The notes: a model not told the origin generated them from the sequence alone. A stretch of DNA of 64,000 nucleotides from Dasypus novemcinctus (GCF_030445035.2 NC_080702.1:23013652-23077651), one strand, 5' to 3'; shown: positions 47,701-59,655, counted from the first letter of the stretch. Numbers and translations are program-made.

Positions 47701-48537
47701 CCAAAAGCACGAGCAGCAAAAGAAGAAATAGATAAATGGGACTTCCTCAAAATTAAAGCCTTCTGCACATCAAAGGAGTTTGTCAAGAAAGTAAAAAGGG
47801 AACCCACACAATGGGAGAAAATATTTGGCAACCATATATCTAATAAGAGACTTATAACTTGCATATATAAAGAACTCATATATCTTGAAAATAAAAAGAT
47901 AAACAACCCATTTAAAAAATGGGAAAAAGATTTAAACAGACACTTCTCCAAAGAAGAAATACAAATGGCTAAAAAGCACATGAAAAAATGCTCCAAATCT
48001 CTAGCTATCAGGGAAATGCAAATCAAAACTATGAGATATCATCTTACTCCCATAAGATTGGCAGCTATGAAAAACACAGAAGAATACAAATGCTGGAGAG
48101 GATGCAAAGAAAGGGAAACACTCATCCACTGCTGGTGGGAATGCAGAAGGATGCAACCATTCTGGAGGACATTTTGGCGGTTTCTCAAAAAACTAACCAT
48201 AGATTTGCCATATGACCCAGCAATACCACTACTGGGTATATATCTGATGGTATATATACCATCAGAACTGAAAACAAGGACACAAACCGATATATGTACA
48301 CCAATGTTCATAGCAGCATTGTTCACTATCGCCAAAAGTTTGTATCAATGCAAATGCCCATCAACAGATGAGTGGATCAATAAAATGTGGTATATACACA
48401 CAATGGAATACTACTCGGCTGTAAGAACAAATACACTACAAACAGACGTGATAACATGGATGAATCTTGAGAACCTTATGTTGAGTGAAGCAACCCAGGC
48501 ATTGAAAGACAAATACTACATGACCTCAATGATATGA
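44720..48537 (+). pseudogene. L1 ORF2 (endonuclease-reverse transcriptase), broken
   Basis: It starts 123 bp after the ORF1 stop. The endonuclease retains 'GDFNTP' and 'SDHS'. The RT fingers and palm are recognisable ('[13 protein letters not shown]', '[18 protein letters not shown]', 'IQGCPLS'). The palm active site reads YAEDM where an FADDM/YADDM motif is expected, replacing the first catalytic aspartate with glutamate. The C-terminal cysteine/histidine motif is intact ('CWRGCKERETLIHCWWEC'). In-frame stops lie at about 44771 (TGA), 45113 (TGA), 45512 (TAA), 46298 (TAG) and 46739 (TGA). Frame shifts lie near 45650, 45725, between 47017 and 47152, and near 47395 and 47630. The final open piece, 47593-48537, keeps 314 codons. 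Confidence 0.9.
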
Positions 48538-48540
48538 AAT

Positions 48541-51275
48541 AAGCAACCTGCCTCAGAGAGCTAGAGACTGGAAAAGAGGCTTATGGGAAATCGGGGGGTG
48601 GAGGAAGGATGTGAGCCAACGTCTGCAGGGGTGGAATCTATGAGGAGCTGGCGGTAAGTATGAGCACAAAGAAGGGACAAAATGGGGGCAAGGGGTTGCC
48701 TTTGGGTGGGGCTTTGCGGTTTTGAGGGGGGGCTGGGGATGGGCGGAAGGGTAATATTGTCCAAAAATTGGGGGGAGGGAGGGGCAACATAGGAGCATAG
48801 GAGAGTGTCAGGTGTTCGTTGAGAGTAAAATGTTGAGAAAATCATATCAAAATATAATTAGGAGGGTTACCTGTTTAGGATGCTCCGGGGGGATGGTCTG
48901 ATGTGGGACGGACTCCGGGGGAATAGCTGAAGGCTCATTTTGCCAGGGTGGGTTGTACCATTGGGTAGAGACCCAAGAAGTGAGAGTTGGGGTGGACCCA
49001 CATCCTGGGGAGGACTAATGCCATCAAATAGAGAGAACTGTATCTCTCGTGAGAAAGGGTGGGTCCCAGGGCATTAGGGCAGTTGAGAAAGTCAGGCCCT
49101 GAACACTGCTGCAAGTATCTCTGCACATGGCTTCTCGGGAAATGGAGATTGGCTAGCACTGTGGGCCCCAAGGGGAGGGGAAAATGGATATGGAATGGAT
49201 GGAACCAAGGTAAATGTTGGGGCAAGAGAGGAGTTTTGCGAGAGTACATGAGGATGAATATAAAACATGTAATATTACACCAAAAACCTATAGGGTACGA
49301 CAGACTAATAATGTAAACCATAATGCAAAACATAGGATAACTAAAAAATTTAGAAAACTGTACATCCTAAAGTATGGACCACATTGTAAGCACAGATGTC
49401 ACCTTGTTTGAAAGCTATTGTTTCAGAATCTGTACATCAGTTTCAGGAAATATGATATGAATAAGTTAAAAGATTATCACTGTTGAAGGGAAAATGTTTT
49501 ATGGTGGATTTGTGGGAGTACTGTATATTGTATATATGAATTACTGTGATGTAAGACTCTTGTGAAGAGAAGCTCAATAATTAGAAAAAAAAGAAAAGAA
49601 AAAGATAGGATGTAGAAATTTTTCCAAACCAATATGTACTCTAGATCTAACCTTTAAACTCGTTGCTATATTCCATTTTACTAGTATGGGAAACTGACAT
49701 TATGTTGGGATTCACTTTACAGGAAGTTTTGGTTCACAGAGTTGGTTCAACAATGGCGGTGGAGGAATACTGATATGGGATGTTATTGACAGGCTATATA
49801 TGGTTGACAGGGACTTAAACAGGGCATATGTCCAGGGTACATGGTAATGTTTAGATATACTCATAGTGGAAACAATTAAAAACAACAGCTGGAGGGGTAC
49901 TGCTTTCCTGGCCAGGGGGTCTCTGTCCTGGTCACTGGGGGAGCAGTGGCAGTCCCCCAGGTGCAACGGTAAGAACCAGGAAGGAATGAGGGCCCAACAG
50001 TGGGCTCCTGATACTAATGGCTATGCTTGTGAGCCTATACACCTGCAATAAGAACAAGGCCTAGAGTAGCACTGTGCCTGGGAGTTTCCTCCTGACAGCC
50101 TTCATGTTACTCAAATGTGGCCACTCTCAAAGCCAAACTCAGCATGTAGATGCAGTGCATTCCCCCCAGCGTGGGACATGACACCCGGGGATGAGCCTTC
50201 CCTGGCCCCGAGGGATCACTACCACATACCAGCTGAAGGTGCAACTAGAAAATGACCTTCAATTAAAGGTTCAATGCAGATCAGCAGAATATCCCTGTCT
50301 ACATATAATAACATGACTTCAAAATGCTGTTTGACCTAAAGTAGGGGGAAATGGAAAGGAGAAATGAGTTTATATGGCTACGAGTCTCTAAAAAAGAGTC
50401 TGGATGTTGTCAGAAGGAATGCCCTTATGCACAACTGAGCAGAATCTAAGAGACAGATAAAGTAGATACAACCCCAGGTATTGGTTCTTTTGAGGAATAA
50501 AGAGACCCACAGGTTCTATGGTCACGGCAGATGGGGTTCACTGCCATGTCAGATGGCCCTTCTTTGGAGCTGATGTTTCTGCATGATGGAACTGGACTCA
50601 GAGGGGATCTCGTTTCACAAGACTTGCATGCTACTTTACTGGAATTGTAGTTGATGCTGGGGTTTAAGATATATTTAGGGGATTTGAATCTCTGGACTGA
50701 CAATATGATACCCAGACCCAGAGCCTCAACAGACTTCAGCTCCTACACTCTGATTTATTGGACTTACCCCACTCAGCTAACATTGAGTTGAAGAAGGTCA
50801 ACCACCACACCATGGAGCCTAGAGTGTCTACACCTGAAAGCAGGAGGAGTGCATCCAGTATCCATGTGGAATCTAAGCCCCCACTTGACATAGATGTGCA
50901 ATGGACACAACCAATCCAATGTCCACAGAGAAAATGTGGCATGGGTGTGGGAAGGGTGGCCATGGTGGCTGCTGGGTGCGGGGAATGGGAGGAAGAGATG
51001 ATGTGGGGAGGCGTTTTCGGGACGTGGAGTTGTCCTGGGTGGTGCTTCACGGTCAATTACGGGACATTGTAGATCCCCCCAGGGTCCACTAGATGGAACC
51101 TGGGAGAGAGTGGGCTGATGTGCACCATTGACTATGGGGTGCAGTGATGCTCAGAGATGTACTTACCAGGTGCAATGGATGTGTCATGATGATGGGAGAG
51201 AGTGTTGCTGTGGGGGGAGTGGGGGGTAGGGGCGGTGGGGTTGAATGGGACCTCATATTTTTTTAATGTAATATT
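48541..51275 (+). other. L1 3' UTR, unusually long
   Basis: About 2.7 kb lies between the ORF2 stop and the A-rich tail. It begins with a G-rich purine tract (48590-48785), passes through AT-rich sequence (49250-49690), then a GC-richer half ending in a G-run cluster next to the tail. Pieces of this UTR recur about a dozen times across the window in both orientations, which confirms it belongs to the element. Open frames within it (such as 50446-51092) are incidental. Confidence 0.85.
51212..51240 (+). other. G-quadruplex-type motif at the L1 3' end
   Basis: Four runs of G (6, 6, 4 and 4) are separated by spacers of 3, 2 and 4 bases on the L1 sense strand, about 40 bp before the A-rich tail. 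G-rich tracts in L1 3' UTRs are an established feature. The folding is predicted from the pattern only. Confidence 0.7.
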
Positions 51276-51299
51276 AAAAAAAAATAATAAAAAAACCTT

Positions 51300-54200
51300 A
51301 TAATATTTTCATTAATACCAGTATTTATGAAACCGAAGTTATACTTTTTTAAGAAATTAATTTTCAAAACAAAATTTAAATTTCCTGCCTCCTCTGAGGG
51401 GGAAATTTCTGACTATTCTAAACCACAAAGTAATAGTTTTTGTGATTTTTTTTCACCCTGACACCAATAAGTAATGTTTTCCACACCATTTAATTTTATA
51501 GAACAGTTCTTAATTTCTGCCAAAGGGGTCAACCTTTCGCATTTTTACCTTTAAACTCATGTACTGAGAACAATGTCAATTAAGGGACTTAATTTTCCTG
51601 TCTTGCCTTGAAAAATGTTTCACACTCTTTAAAACAGCTGACTTCAGGAATAATTCTACAACATAAGGAGATATAAAGACAAACATGGAGATATTCTCCC
51701 CTGGTTGCAGCACAGAAGGCCTGCCATATTTTGTGTTTTACTTGGAAATAAATTCTCTTTTTAGCTTTCCCTCACAAGGACATTATTAAATATCACCTTT
51801 CGAGTAGGTCGCAGATGTATACTCTACACTGAATCATCAGATGGCTCTGAATAAGAACTCAGTCATCATTGGAGTGGCAGGGCTAAGGATTATGTCCCAA
51901 AGAGAGCTGATGACACAAAGGAGTTAGGAAACCAAACACTGGCAGAAACGTCCAACATGAAAGAGTATATGCCCACTTCTAGAGGTTTTCTCTGCACTTT
52001 AGCACACAGTGGGCTAGTCCACTCCAAGGCACACAGAGTCAGCTCCAAGGAAGACAGTGCACCTTCCCAACATGAACATGAACTCAGAGAAACTGGGAAA
52101 TGGTAAAATGTTGGAGGAAGTGCCAAGGGTCCCTCTCCACAAGGAGGAAGAAATGGGCTGCTAGTGGTGCTTTCTATAACCTCTAACACTTTGTTCTATT
52201 GACAACAAGCTTGTGGGTCCTATTCAAGTTTATAGATTTTTCTTAATTGAGAAGAGTGAGGAAATGACTCAGCTATTCCTGACTACGCATAAGCTTATAT
52301 GCAGAGTATGGTGTAAACATAGCTATAGATATACTTGCCACTAGGAAGAACTAAAAGTTTAGACTGTGAGAATGAGCAGGAAGTTCTATATCACAGAAGA
52401 TATTAAGCAGAGAGAAGAGAAAATTTCTTGACAAGGAAACACAATGGAGAATTCAGTACTCATCCTAGTGAACTTGTATATTACCTTCCAGAATCTGGAT
52501 ATACATAAACATCCAAAGATTTCAGGGCATTGAATGAGAAATTAAAACTTTCCACATTAGAACATCATTAAAGAGTTTTGAGCAAGGCAATGATTCAAAA
52601 TGGACTGCAGCACGGAAAGACAGTTGCTGGCTGAAGCTCACCACAAAATTACATAGAGAAACTGGTAGGTGCACCTGTGCTTGGAGGTGTGAGCAAAATA
52701 ATCAGTAGGAGGAAACCTGAATTTTTGACCCTCTTTCCACACAAGAAGGAGAGAAACCTAGGCAGAGATTCTAACAGTTGGGCTGTTCCCAGAGTATTCC
52801 CAGGGAAAAGTCTGAAAGCATAGATAGTAATGTGTAAAGGAAACACCCATGCAGAACATAAATCAGTGTATAACATGATAATTACATCCTGGTTATCATT
52901 TTAGTTCCAGCTTGACTCTACATTTCTTGCTGGGACAAGCTCTTATCTTCACACTCAGGAACACATTTGTCAGAATTATTTGATTCAAAAGATTTTAAGT
53001 GATGGATCTAAGTTCATATGGTTCATTGAGGTAGGGGAAGTGTTTTGGTTTCCCTTTTGAAAAAGTCAAAATAATAAAATCATGCATAGGAAAAAATATT
53101 TAAATCATTGTCATCAATATCAGTAAACCTAGAGTCATTTATGTAGGGTTTTTTTTAGCAATATACATATATTTTTTTAAATTGACTGCCATGGCCATCC
53201 AATTTGTGGGGAAGACTCAAGGAATACACCAAATATATAAATGAAGGCAGAGGCTAAAACTGCCTCCTAAACACAACAATCTAAACACAAAGAACCTACA
53301 ATTACTTCTGGTTCACATTCTTCTGCAGAATTGGGTCACATCTGCCTTCTTGTCCAGAACTAAATCCAGTAAATATCCATCATGTGTAATGCAAGTGCCA
53401 GAACCAAAATTCCTCATACCTGACTTTCCGTCTTGCCACAAACACAAACCTCAGGATCCTCCCCAGGGATTCTTTCTTCTGTGATTTAGGGTTACTATAT
53501 TTTAATACTGCTGCTACAAGTTAAGTCCCAGGGAACTGGTGATCTTATTTCCTGCCCTCATGTGCTGACCCAGGAAGAGAAGGATGATGCTATCTGCCCA
53601 TTCTCAATAGGGCAGACAGGTTGAAGTGTTTTTCAGTGAGTTGTAAATCATCACCAGTTCTACAGTGACCCACTTCCTTGCCACGTATATGGACCAGGTT
53701 TGGGCTGAAACCATGACTTTGTCATAACACATAAGATGCTCTAACAAGCCTAGCTAATGGCCCACACACAGGATTAAGCTGCTACAATCTTATTTTAAAA
53801 TAGGAAGACAATTGGGGAAAAACCAATAAATGTGAATATATTCTTTCAAAATTGTGGTATGTCATTTCCAAACAACCAACAAGTATGTAATAAGAGCTCA
53901 TTTGGGAGTCAGTAGGCAATGTGGAGAAATGAAAACTTACTTTTAGTTATTAGAAAATATTGAAAAACTTGTAATTCTCATACTGTTCACATCCACACAT
54001 TAATCTTTCAGAATCAGTGGTGATGTACATATTTCAGAGACAATACATTTATACTTCACTTCCAAGTAAGTTTCTATACTTAAGAAGGCTCTATTCTGTA
54101 ATGGCAGGGGTAAAAATATGGTTAGCTCATTGTGAAAGTTAATAAGAGCTGGGGGAGGTTCTAAAAATGTCTTTATGAGAAACATCCACTAACATTTATT

Positions 54201-54904
54201 TTTTAAAAGCAGAAGACTCCTTTTTAAAAAGATACAGAATTGCTCATATATGATTTCTATATAAAGAACTTTGGATTCATATTTCCATAAAAAGCAGCTC
54301 TAGTTTTTCAACTCTATTAAAACAAAAATATTAACACAAGCTGTGATGATTCTTTGTTGCATGCCTGTTCCTACTTTATATTTTGAACATGCAGTTCTCT
54401 TGCTTATTTCCACAATTATGCAATTTGTAATCAGTAAATTAACAGGTGTACCTTCAGCCTTGAGAGGAATTCCAGAGATCCGGGCTGAACCACTGCAGCA
54501 TCCACCACCCTTTACCAGACAACAGGCAGCTTGTCCTTTCTGGCTGAACAGCACTAGATGTTAGAAAATCATCCCTCCTCCTAACCTAAAATTTCCTATC
54601 TGTTAATTAGTCTCCTAACTAGTCCTAACTCTGCCTCTGGAGTTAGTAATTAAAACATATCCTTCCTTTTAAAGTGCCAGCCTAGCAAGACACTGAAAAT
54701 AAACCAAATCAATTAGGATGCTTTAAGAAGTAAATTCCATAATAAGAATCAATCACAGTTGACCCAGGCCCTTTTAGATTTTTAAACTTTCACAGCTTGG
54801 CGTATTTTTTAGTCTTTTATAATAAAGCACATCCAAATTAAAAGGAAAATTAAGATGTAAAAGTAAGCATTCCAACAATGAAGAAAATAGATCCCCATGG
54901 TGGA
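51300..54904. other. No gene recognised over 3.6 kb
   Basis: This is the largest stretch in the window without an assigned element. Short open frames on the minus strand (51890-52189, 52649-52876, 54300-54554) have no family resemblance. The base composition is ordinary. Confidence 0.4.
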
Positions 54905-56340
54905 ACCTACTTATGCTACTATCACTATCTTCCTTATTTTGGAGGAAGAAAACACAATATGCATTGATGGAATGTATTTCAGGATTTGCATGATTGTGTG
55001 AGCAGAGAAGAACAAGCTTTTGGCATCCTGCCAGAACACACCAGGACTTTCTCTAAGCATATCCTCTACGCAAGTGGGGCTTGACTCTGGCTGTTTCCTC
55101 AGCCACAGGTTCAAACGTGACCCCTGTGGGATCTGGCCTCTCCTCCACTGATCCTTCCTGAAGCTTCCTCTGTCTTGCTGCAGTATCTTCCTGTTGATGA
55201 TGTGCTTCCTAATCAGATCCAGATAGGTCATCTTCCACTGCCCAAACCCAGAAATGTGGGCGGTTGTTGACTGAGGGTTGGATTACATCATAGAAGAAAT
55301 CACCAATCCACAGTTGATTGGGAAGGATTTCAATCCAGAAGGCCATGCAGACAGTATTATAAAACACAGCTTGAGTGCACATCTTATCATCACTGAGATT
55401 TGACTTTACTGGCAAAGAAACATCTACTTGGCATGTTATTTTTATAAGATTTATTTATTTCTCTCCCTTCCCCCCCCGCCCCATTTGTCTGTTCTCTGTG
55501 TCTATTTGCTGCGTGTTCTTTGTCCGCTTCTGTTATTGTCAGCGGCATGGGAATCTGTGTTTCTTTCTGTTGTGTCACCTTACTGTGTCAGCTCTCTGTG
55601 TGTGTGGTGTCATTCCTGGGCAGGCTGCACTTTCTTTCGCACTGGGCGGCTCTCCTTACAGGACGCACTCCTTGCATGGGGCTCCCCTGCGTGGCACAGT
55701 ACTCCTTGCGCGCATCAGCACTGCGCGTGGGCCAGCTCCACATGGGTCAAGGAGGCCTGGGGTTTGAACCACAGATCTCCCATATGGTAGACGGATGCCC
55801 TATCCACTGGGCCAACTCTGTTTCCCTCACTTGGCATGTTTTAAGAGTCTTTGATTTAGTTGCTGAACCAAATATTCATTTTTAAAACACATTAGGCCTG
55901 GGCACTTGCAGATTTTAAGTTGTTATTTTTCTCATTTCCATGTCTTTTGAAGGTCAGTAACATGGGGAGAAGTGGAATTTGTCTGGGTGTGAATTAGACT
56001 CCCTTGGAACCCGGCATAATCCATTGGAAGCTTGTTACTGGGTACAACTGATGAACCCTCCAACACACATGGCACAACACAGCTTTGGATAATCCAAGTT
56101 AAAGGTTCACTTTTGGGAAAAGTTTGTAGTCCCTTAGTAACCTCCTTCCCTGGGGGAGACTGAGGCATTTCATCACAAGATAAAGAGGGTAAGGTGTCAA
56201 GGAGCAATGTTCCCCTCTCCTTTCTAATGAGCTCAGGAAAGCTAGGCTGGCAGCAACTCCCAAGCAAGCTGCCCCACAGCCAGATCTGGACTCATCAGCA
56301 GGAAGAGCTCAGCCAGCCTGTCTAGGGCATTTTCCATGAC
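54905..56340 (-). pseudogene. Unidentified broken coding-like stretch, SINE-interrupted
   Basis: On the minus strand, several open pieces follow one another in different frames: 'VMENALDRLAELFLLMSPDLA' (about 56290-56350, then a frame change), 56267-55932 (111 aa), then the SINE at 55438-55828, then 55415-55209 (68 aa, including 'AFWIEILPNQLWIGDFFYDV') and 55231-54911 (106 aa). The composition and length of these pieces look more protein-like than the AT-driven frames elsewhere. No introns are evident, so a processed pseudogene is possible. I do not recognise the parent gene. It may also be chance or an unfamiliar ERV part. Confidence 0.35.
55438..55828 (-). mobile_element. Young tRNA-derived SINE (DAS-III-like), long form, antisense
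   Basis: A perfect 12-bp duplication 'acttggcatgtt' flanks it (55426-55437 and 55829-55840). The head lies at the right end (reverse complement 'ttggcccagtggatagggc'). The (AAAT)n tail and G-rich tract, seen as T and C runs, lie at the left. It includes the extra internal segment of about 50 bp. It splits the coding-like stretch described separately. Confidence 0.9.
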
Positions 56341-56444
56341 ACTCCCCTTTTCCCCTGGGGTGACCTTATCTTCCCTCCTATCAGAATGACAAACTCTCAG
56401 AATTTTAGTTTGGATTTAGAGAGTCACCCTCAATTGTGTGTGTG

Positions 56445-56610
56445 TGTTTAAATCAACTTTGAGGTATAATTTACTGGGAATGAACTTCATCCATTTTAAG
56501 TGAACAGTTAATTTGATTTTGAGAAATGTTTATATCCATGTAACCACCACCAGAATGAGGAAAAACATTTCCATCTTTCCTAGAGTCCCTTGGACTGTAG
56601 CCTATTTTGA
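56445..56610 (-). mobile_element. Old L1 (L1M-type) 3' UTR, antisense
   Basis: 'aactttgaggtataattta', 'ccattttaagtgaacagtta' and 'tccatgtaaccaccaccaga' follow the antisense 3' UTR of ancient L1s, as at 790-1470. Confidence 0.6.
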
Positions 56611-56644
56611 TCCATTAAGACAATCCAATATGGGAATTTAGTAT

Positions 56645-56880
56645 GGTAGAGCAGCCAAAGGCAAATCCAGGCAGCAGGAGTCAAGCTCTTCTGCCATTTA
56701 CAATTTGTTAATGGGGGAGGTTAATTACTCCCTCATTATCTCTGTTTCTCCAGCTTCAAAATAGGAAAAGTGATAATATTTAAAATATTGGGCAATGTGG
56801 GTCATTTGATTTGATATGTGTAGAGCACTTAGGTTTGTATCAGGCACATAGGTGCCACCTATAAATGTCATCATCACCAT
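56645..56880 (+). mobile_element. MIR SINE, sense, decayed
   Basis: 'ctctgtttctccagcttcaa', 'aataggaaaagtgataatat' and 'gagcacttaggtttgtatca' followed by 'ggcacataggtgcca' match the sense MIR core and 3' side. Confidence 0.55.
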
Positions 56881-57366
56881 CAGAAACATCAAAGTCCCAA
56901 GAGGGCTGAGCTTCCTTCTTCATGATGGAATTTTCCAGGGTACTTATGGAAATGATGCCTGTGACAGGGCCCTGAGGAAATACAGCATCATCTCGTTATT
57001 CTAACAGACTAATTCACAAAGTATACAGGAAATATGCCAGTCAACAAATAAATTTACAGTATTCTATAATCAAGACCACTGAGTGATCACACTGCCAAAC
57101 CATTCCCTTACCCCCTTGAGATTCACTTGTTCCCCAGGTCACCTCTGTTTCCAGCTCTGACCTTCAGAAAATCTGATGTCCTTTGTGTGGGGTCAAGAAG
57201 CTCTGAAGGATGCAAGATTTTCACTTTAATTTTCCCCGACCCTCAATGGAAGGCATAAATACTGAATTAATGGGACTCAAAAAAGTGTATAAAGAAGCAG
57301 GGAAAAAAAGTAAACCTCACTTCCCAGAGGCAATTAAATCTAACTCTTTCAGAAAATTTCTTCTAA
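56881..57366. other. No feature recognised
   Basis: The open frame 57210-57506 (+) runs into the tandem duplication and is not convincing as a gene. Confidence 0.35.
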
Positions 57367-57370
57367 TTTT

Positions 57371-57492
57371 GTTCCTGTTTTTAAAATTTTTTCTTCACCT
57401 TGCAGGAGAGTTATACCACATGTACAGTTTTGTTCCTGTTTTTAAAATTTTTTCTTCACCTTGCAGGAAAGTTATACCACATGTACAGTTTA
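57371..57492 (+). repeat. 61-bp tandem duplication
   Basis: Two adjacent copies (57371-57431 and 57432-57492) differ at one base (gagag against gaaag). Each begins 'gttcctgtttttaaaatt' and ends 'ccacatgtacag'-side. The near identity points to a recent duplication. Confidence 0.95.
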
Positions 57493-58145
57493 ACATTTTA
57501 ACTTAAATTTAACATACAAATATTTCCCTTGTCATCAAATCTCATTCTTAAGGATGCTATAACACTCCATCTGATGACTACATAATAATATATAATTCTC
57601 TATTTTGGTCTTGTAGGTTGATTCCAGTTCTTCACTGCTATGAGCTCCCCTGTACATAAGACTTATTTCCTGTGAATGATGAGCATTACTTGGTTTATTT
57701 GAGAATTCTGTATTTTCTTTTTATGGTGTACAGCTGTCTAGGAGAGGTGTAAGCCTCACCACAAAGATTGGCCCCTGTGGAAGGCAGCTCATGGTTTCTT
57801 GGCTCACCCAGAAGTTGTTTCAATTCCCTTGTTCTTTGGTAGCCTTCTAATCCACACAATTGATAATTAGGCACAGGGCTTCTTTTCTGTCCCTGCTCAT
57901 CTAAGGAGAACATTGGTGCATTTGACAACGCAATTCCAAGAAGCTGCTCAGGAACTTAGTGTCTGACTTAGGATTCTGCTTTAGTTATAGGGGCAGGGTA
58001 TGCAAAGGGGGCTTTTTCTCTTTTTGATACCTGATTACTCTCTTTTACAACCCTCAGTAAGAAGAAATGTGTAGGCATAATCTCAGAGAAAGGTTCTCTT
58101 GGAGATCCCACTTTTCACATTTCTGATTGGTAAAAATTCAAAAAT
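57493..58145. other. No feature recognised
   Basis: No gene or repeat recognised. The minus-strand open frame 57695-57928 has no family resemblance. Confidence 0.35.
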
Positions 58146-58149
58146 CCAG

Positions 58150-58375
58150 AAGTTGGATGACCCACTGTGTTGGCCTAATTGTGGCAAAATGGACACTTCC
58201 ATGCTTTCCTGGTGGGATTGGAAATTAATACTTAATAAAACACATTAGGAGGGAAATTTGCAGAACTTACAAAAATTTCAAATGCATATATGCTGTGACA
58301 GGTAATTCCGCTTTTAGGAATTTATCCCTAGATACATTCAAGCATTTTCTGACAGCAAAAGAAATGATGCTCTAA
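58150..58375 (+). mobile_element. Old L1 ORF2 3' part, sense
   Basis: 'ctttcctggtgggattggaa', 'caaatgcatatatgctgtga', 'ggtaattccgcttttaggaa' and 'tttatccctag' follow the end of ORF2 in ancient L1s. It probably belongs with 58976-59655. Confidence 0.5.
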
Positions 58376-58975
58376 ATAATCAGGGGTCCCGATGTGGACA
58401 GGTAATGTTGGGATAAATATTAGATCCATTTTAAGCTCCTTCCTTAAACCTGCTCCTGTCCACTAGAATCTTAGGGTGTAATAGGAGACAGAGCTGCATA
58501 AACAAGTATCTCCCTGGGGGAAGCTGAAGGAAAGTTACCAGGTGGGGACAACTGTGTAAGGAAGAAAATAAGAACTTCTCAGATCCAGGAGATGGGAGAG
58601 TAAGTCCATGCTAGACCAGCAGAGAGCATGGGGAAAAAGGGCATCTGAGAAACATGGAGGGTAGAGGAAAGGTGAAGAAAGGACAACTTACATGAGGATG
58701 AGGGGCAGCTCAGCAACAAAATCTGGCTAAAAAGATGGGGACTGTATATTTCACACCACACCTAAGGTCTGATTTACCCTGTAAGTCAATGGTCACTAAA
58801 AGTAAAAACTACTTAAAGACATTTGTACTCAAAAAAATTAGGTTTCATTAACAATTAAGTAGATATATTTGTATTTACATTATCTGTTGACAAGTTAACT
58901 ATATTACAGGTACACAGTCGATTTTATTGATATCCAAGGAGTTTAGAGACATGCAAAAAATTGAAAGAAGGGATT
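58376..58975. other. Unassigned segment between two old L1 pieces
   Basis: About 600 bp separates two parts of what may be one old L1. It is possibly an insertion, but I could not identify its ends. Confidence 0.3.
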
Positions 58976-59655
58976 CAACCTGACACCTTTGCTGGTATGT
59001 TCATAATAGCATTATTCATAAGTGTCAAAAGTTGGAAAGAACCCAAGTGTCCATAAATAGGTGAATGGTTAAATTTGGTACATACATATACTGGAATATT
59101 ATTCATCCATAAAAAGGAATGAAGTTCTGATACATGCAACAGCATGGATGAACCTTGATGTCAGCATGTTGAGTGAAATAAGCCAGAGAGCAAAGGACAA
59201 TTATTTTATAATCTCACTTAAATGTGATAGGCAGAATATGTAAATTCATAGGGTCAGAAACTAGAATACAAATTACCAGGGGCTGGGGTGAAGAGATATT
59301 TCTTAATTGAAACAAAATTTCTGTTTGGGGTCATGGAAAAGTTTTGGCTATGATGATAGTGATCAAACACAACTTTGAATGTAAACATTGAAATGCATAT
59401 TTGAAAAGATGTAAAACCTTACATATTCTCTTTTATCCAAGTCACCACACACAAACACAAAAACTCATGTAGAACACAAAGAGTGAAACTTAGTATAAAC
59501 AGTAGGCTAAATATAATATCATAACAATATTGTTTCATGAATTATAACAAAGGTACCACAGGGAAAACTCCATGAGAGAAACAGGTACATTGGAACTACT
59601 TTCTTCATGATTGTCCTGTAATCCTAAAACTGATCTAAAGAAAAAAAAGTTTGGT
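58976..59655 (+). mobile_element. Old L1 (L1M-type) ORF2 end and 3' UTR, sense
   Basis: 'atagcattattcataagtgt', 'cccaagtgtccataaatagg', 'ggaatattattcatccataa', 'aagccagagagcaaaggac' and 'accaggggctggggtgaaga' follow the end of an ancient L1. Then 'gaattataacaaaggtacca' and 'ctaaaactgatctaaag' follow, ending in an A run near 59650. Confidence 0.7.

Larger units (their letters stand above)
41743..51291 (+). mobile_element. Full-length L1, about 9.5 kb
   Basis: It has a complete structure: 5' UTR (41743-43670), ORF1 (43671-44597), ORF2 (from 44720, broken), 3' UTR (48541 to about 51275) and an A-rich tail. An 8-bp word 'aaaacctt' flanks it (41735-41742 and 51292-51299), compatible with a target-site duplication cut at the L1 consensus TT/AAAA-like site. 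It is much longer than the usual 6-7 kb because the 3' UTR is about 2.7 kb. Intact ORF1 and flanking duplication suggest a moderately young insertion; the ORF2 damage shows it is not autonomous now. Confidence 0.88.

Noticed and set aside
48553-49333. Proline-rich minus-strand frames
   Set aside because: They are the complement of the G-rich L1 3' UTR tract, a composition effect.
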